A stretch of DNA of 64,000 nucleotides from Parastagonospora avenae f. sp. tritici 18332-5. Lineage: Eukaryota > Ascomycota > Dothideomycetes > Pleosporales > Phaeosphaeriaceae. Every line of letters starts with the position of its first letter. The stretch's first letter is position 1. Positions 63,844-64,000 of the stretch are shown here, piece by piece. The translations under genes and the position numbers were made by a program. The notes under the pieces were generated by a model. The model did not search any database, had not been told where the DNA came from, and worked only from the letters and a program-made list of their open reading frames with translations. The stretch is taken from NCBI GenBank assembly GCA_022559985.1, contig JAFJTR010000004.1, forward strand, positions 806,001-870,000, in the 5' to 3' direction.

Positions 63844-64000
63844 CCGTGGGTGACGGCCCAACGAGCCGGACGGCCTAACGAGCCACCCCACCAAAACATC
63901 AACCAAACTTCAACACGCGATAACTCTGTCAACATGAGCTCAATTGAGGCTGCGCTTGCAGCTATCGAATCGCTACAACCAGGAGAACAGTTCAGCTATC
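63844..64000 (+). mobile_element. Left end of a pogo/Fot1-like DNA transposon
   Basis: The element begins next to a TA dinucleotide (63842-63843), the target used by Tc1/mariner-pogo elements. It starts CCGTGGGTGACGGCCC and has two near-identical sub-terminal words, CGGCCCAACGAGCC and CGGCCTAACGAGCC, separated by GGA. A transposase-type start codon follows 90 bp in. The right end lies outside the window, so the terminal inverted repeat cannot be verified. It interrupts the PNP-domain sequence on its left. Confidence 0.6.
63934..64000 (+). CDS. Transposase N-terminus, pogo/Fot1-like (partial, leaves the window)
   Basis: ATG at 63934 opens MSSIEAALAAIESLQPGEQF followed by SY, cut by the window end. 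This opening matches the N-terminal helix before the helix-turn-helix (Psq-type) domain of fungal Fot1/pogo DDE transposases, as I recall it. Only 22 codons are visible, so the DDE catalytic domain and the integrity of the gene cannot be judged. Confidence 0.65.
   Translation, partial: MSSIEAALAAIESLQPGEQFSY

Overview
This window looks like nuclear DNA from a filamentous ascomycete (Pezizomycotina), most likely a Dothideomycete close to the Pleosporales. The reasons are short GT-AG introns of about 47-75 nt with GTRNGY donors, frequent CTAAC-like branch sites, small dispersed genes on both strands, fungal family types (BTB/T1, DUF8021-like secreted protein, HET-E-type NACHT-WD40, PNP domain, pogo/Fot1-like transposase) and no operons. 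The taxonomic call is an inference from gene content. I saw no convincing tRNA, rRNA or CRISPR array.

Layout. 1-23.3 kb is ordinary housekeeping sequence: a truncated hypothetical, a small acidic nuclear-type protein, a BTB/POZ protein, a multi-pass membrane protein, an intracellular GH13 alpha-amylase, an OGFr-domain protein, the complex I subunit NDUFB4 (75 codons in four exons), a GTT1-like glutathione transferase, the mitochondrial phosphate carrier, an ankyrin-CorA fusion and D-arabinono-1,4-lactone oxidase. 23.6-35 kb holds three consecutive minus-strand genes for low-complexity Ala/Ser/Lys-rich proteins that share a C-terminal module; they appear to be a tandem, lineage-specific family, and the first has an unresolved reading frame. 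35-50 kb has hypothetical genes, an F-box gene with an in-frame stop, a secreted DUF8021-like protein, two RING-type proteins (one missing zinc ligands) and a GPI-type surface protein. 51-60.5 kb is rich in secreted or membrane products: a small secreted protein, a streptogrisin-like serine protease with a propeptide, a saccharopine-dehydrogenase-like reductase, a dihydroflavonol-reductase-like SDR and a Cys-rich single-pass membrane protein whose model needs a GC-AG intron. 61-64 kb is a gene graveyard: a NACHT-WD40 NLR with its NACHT core deleted, a PNP-domain fragment cut at its N-terminal side, and directly next to that cut the left end of a pogo/Fot1-like DNA transposon whose transposase begins at 63934 and leaves the window.

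How genes relate. Three mitochondrial or redox functions (NDUFB4, phosphate carrier, ALO) and a GST lie within 13-23 kb, but their strands and spacing give no sign of a functional cluster. The amylase resembles the intracellular fungal enzymes linked to alpha-glucan synthesis. The right third looks like accessory, host-interaction or self-recognition territory with decay and transposition.

All splice models were read by hand from frame continuity and splice consensus. Exon limits are given so they can be tested with RNA-seq.
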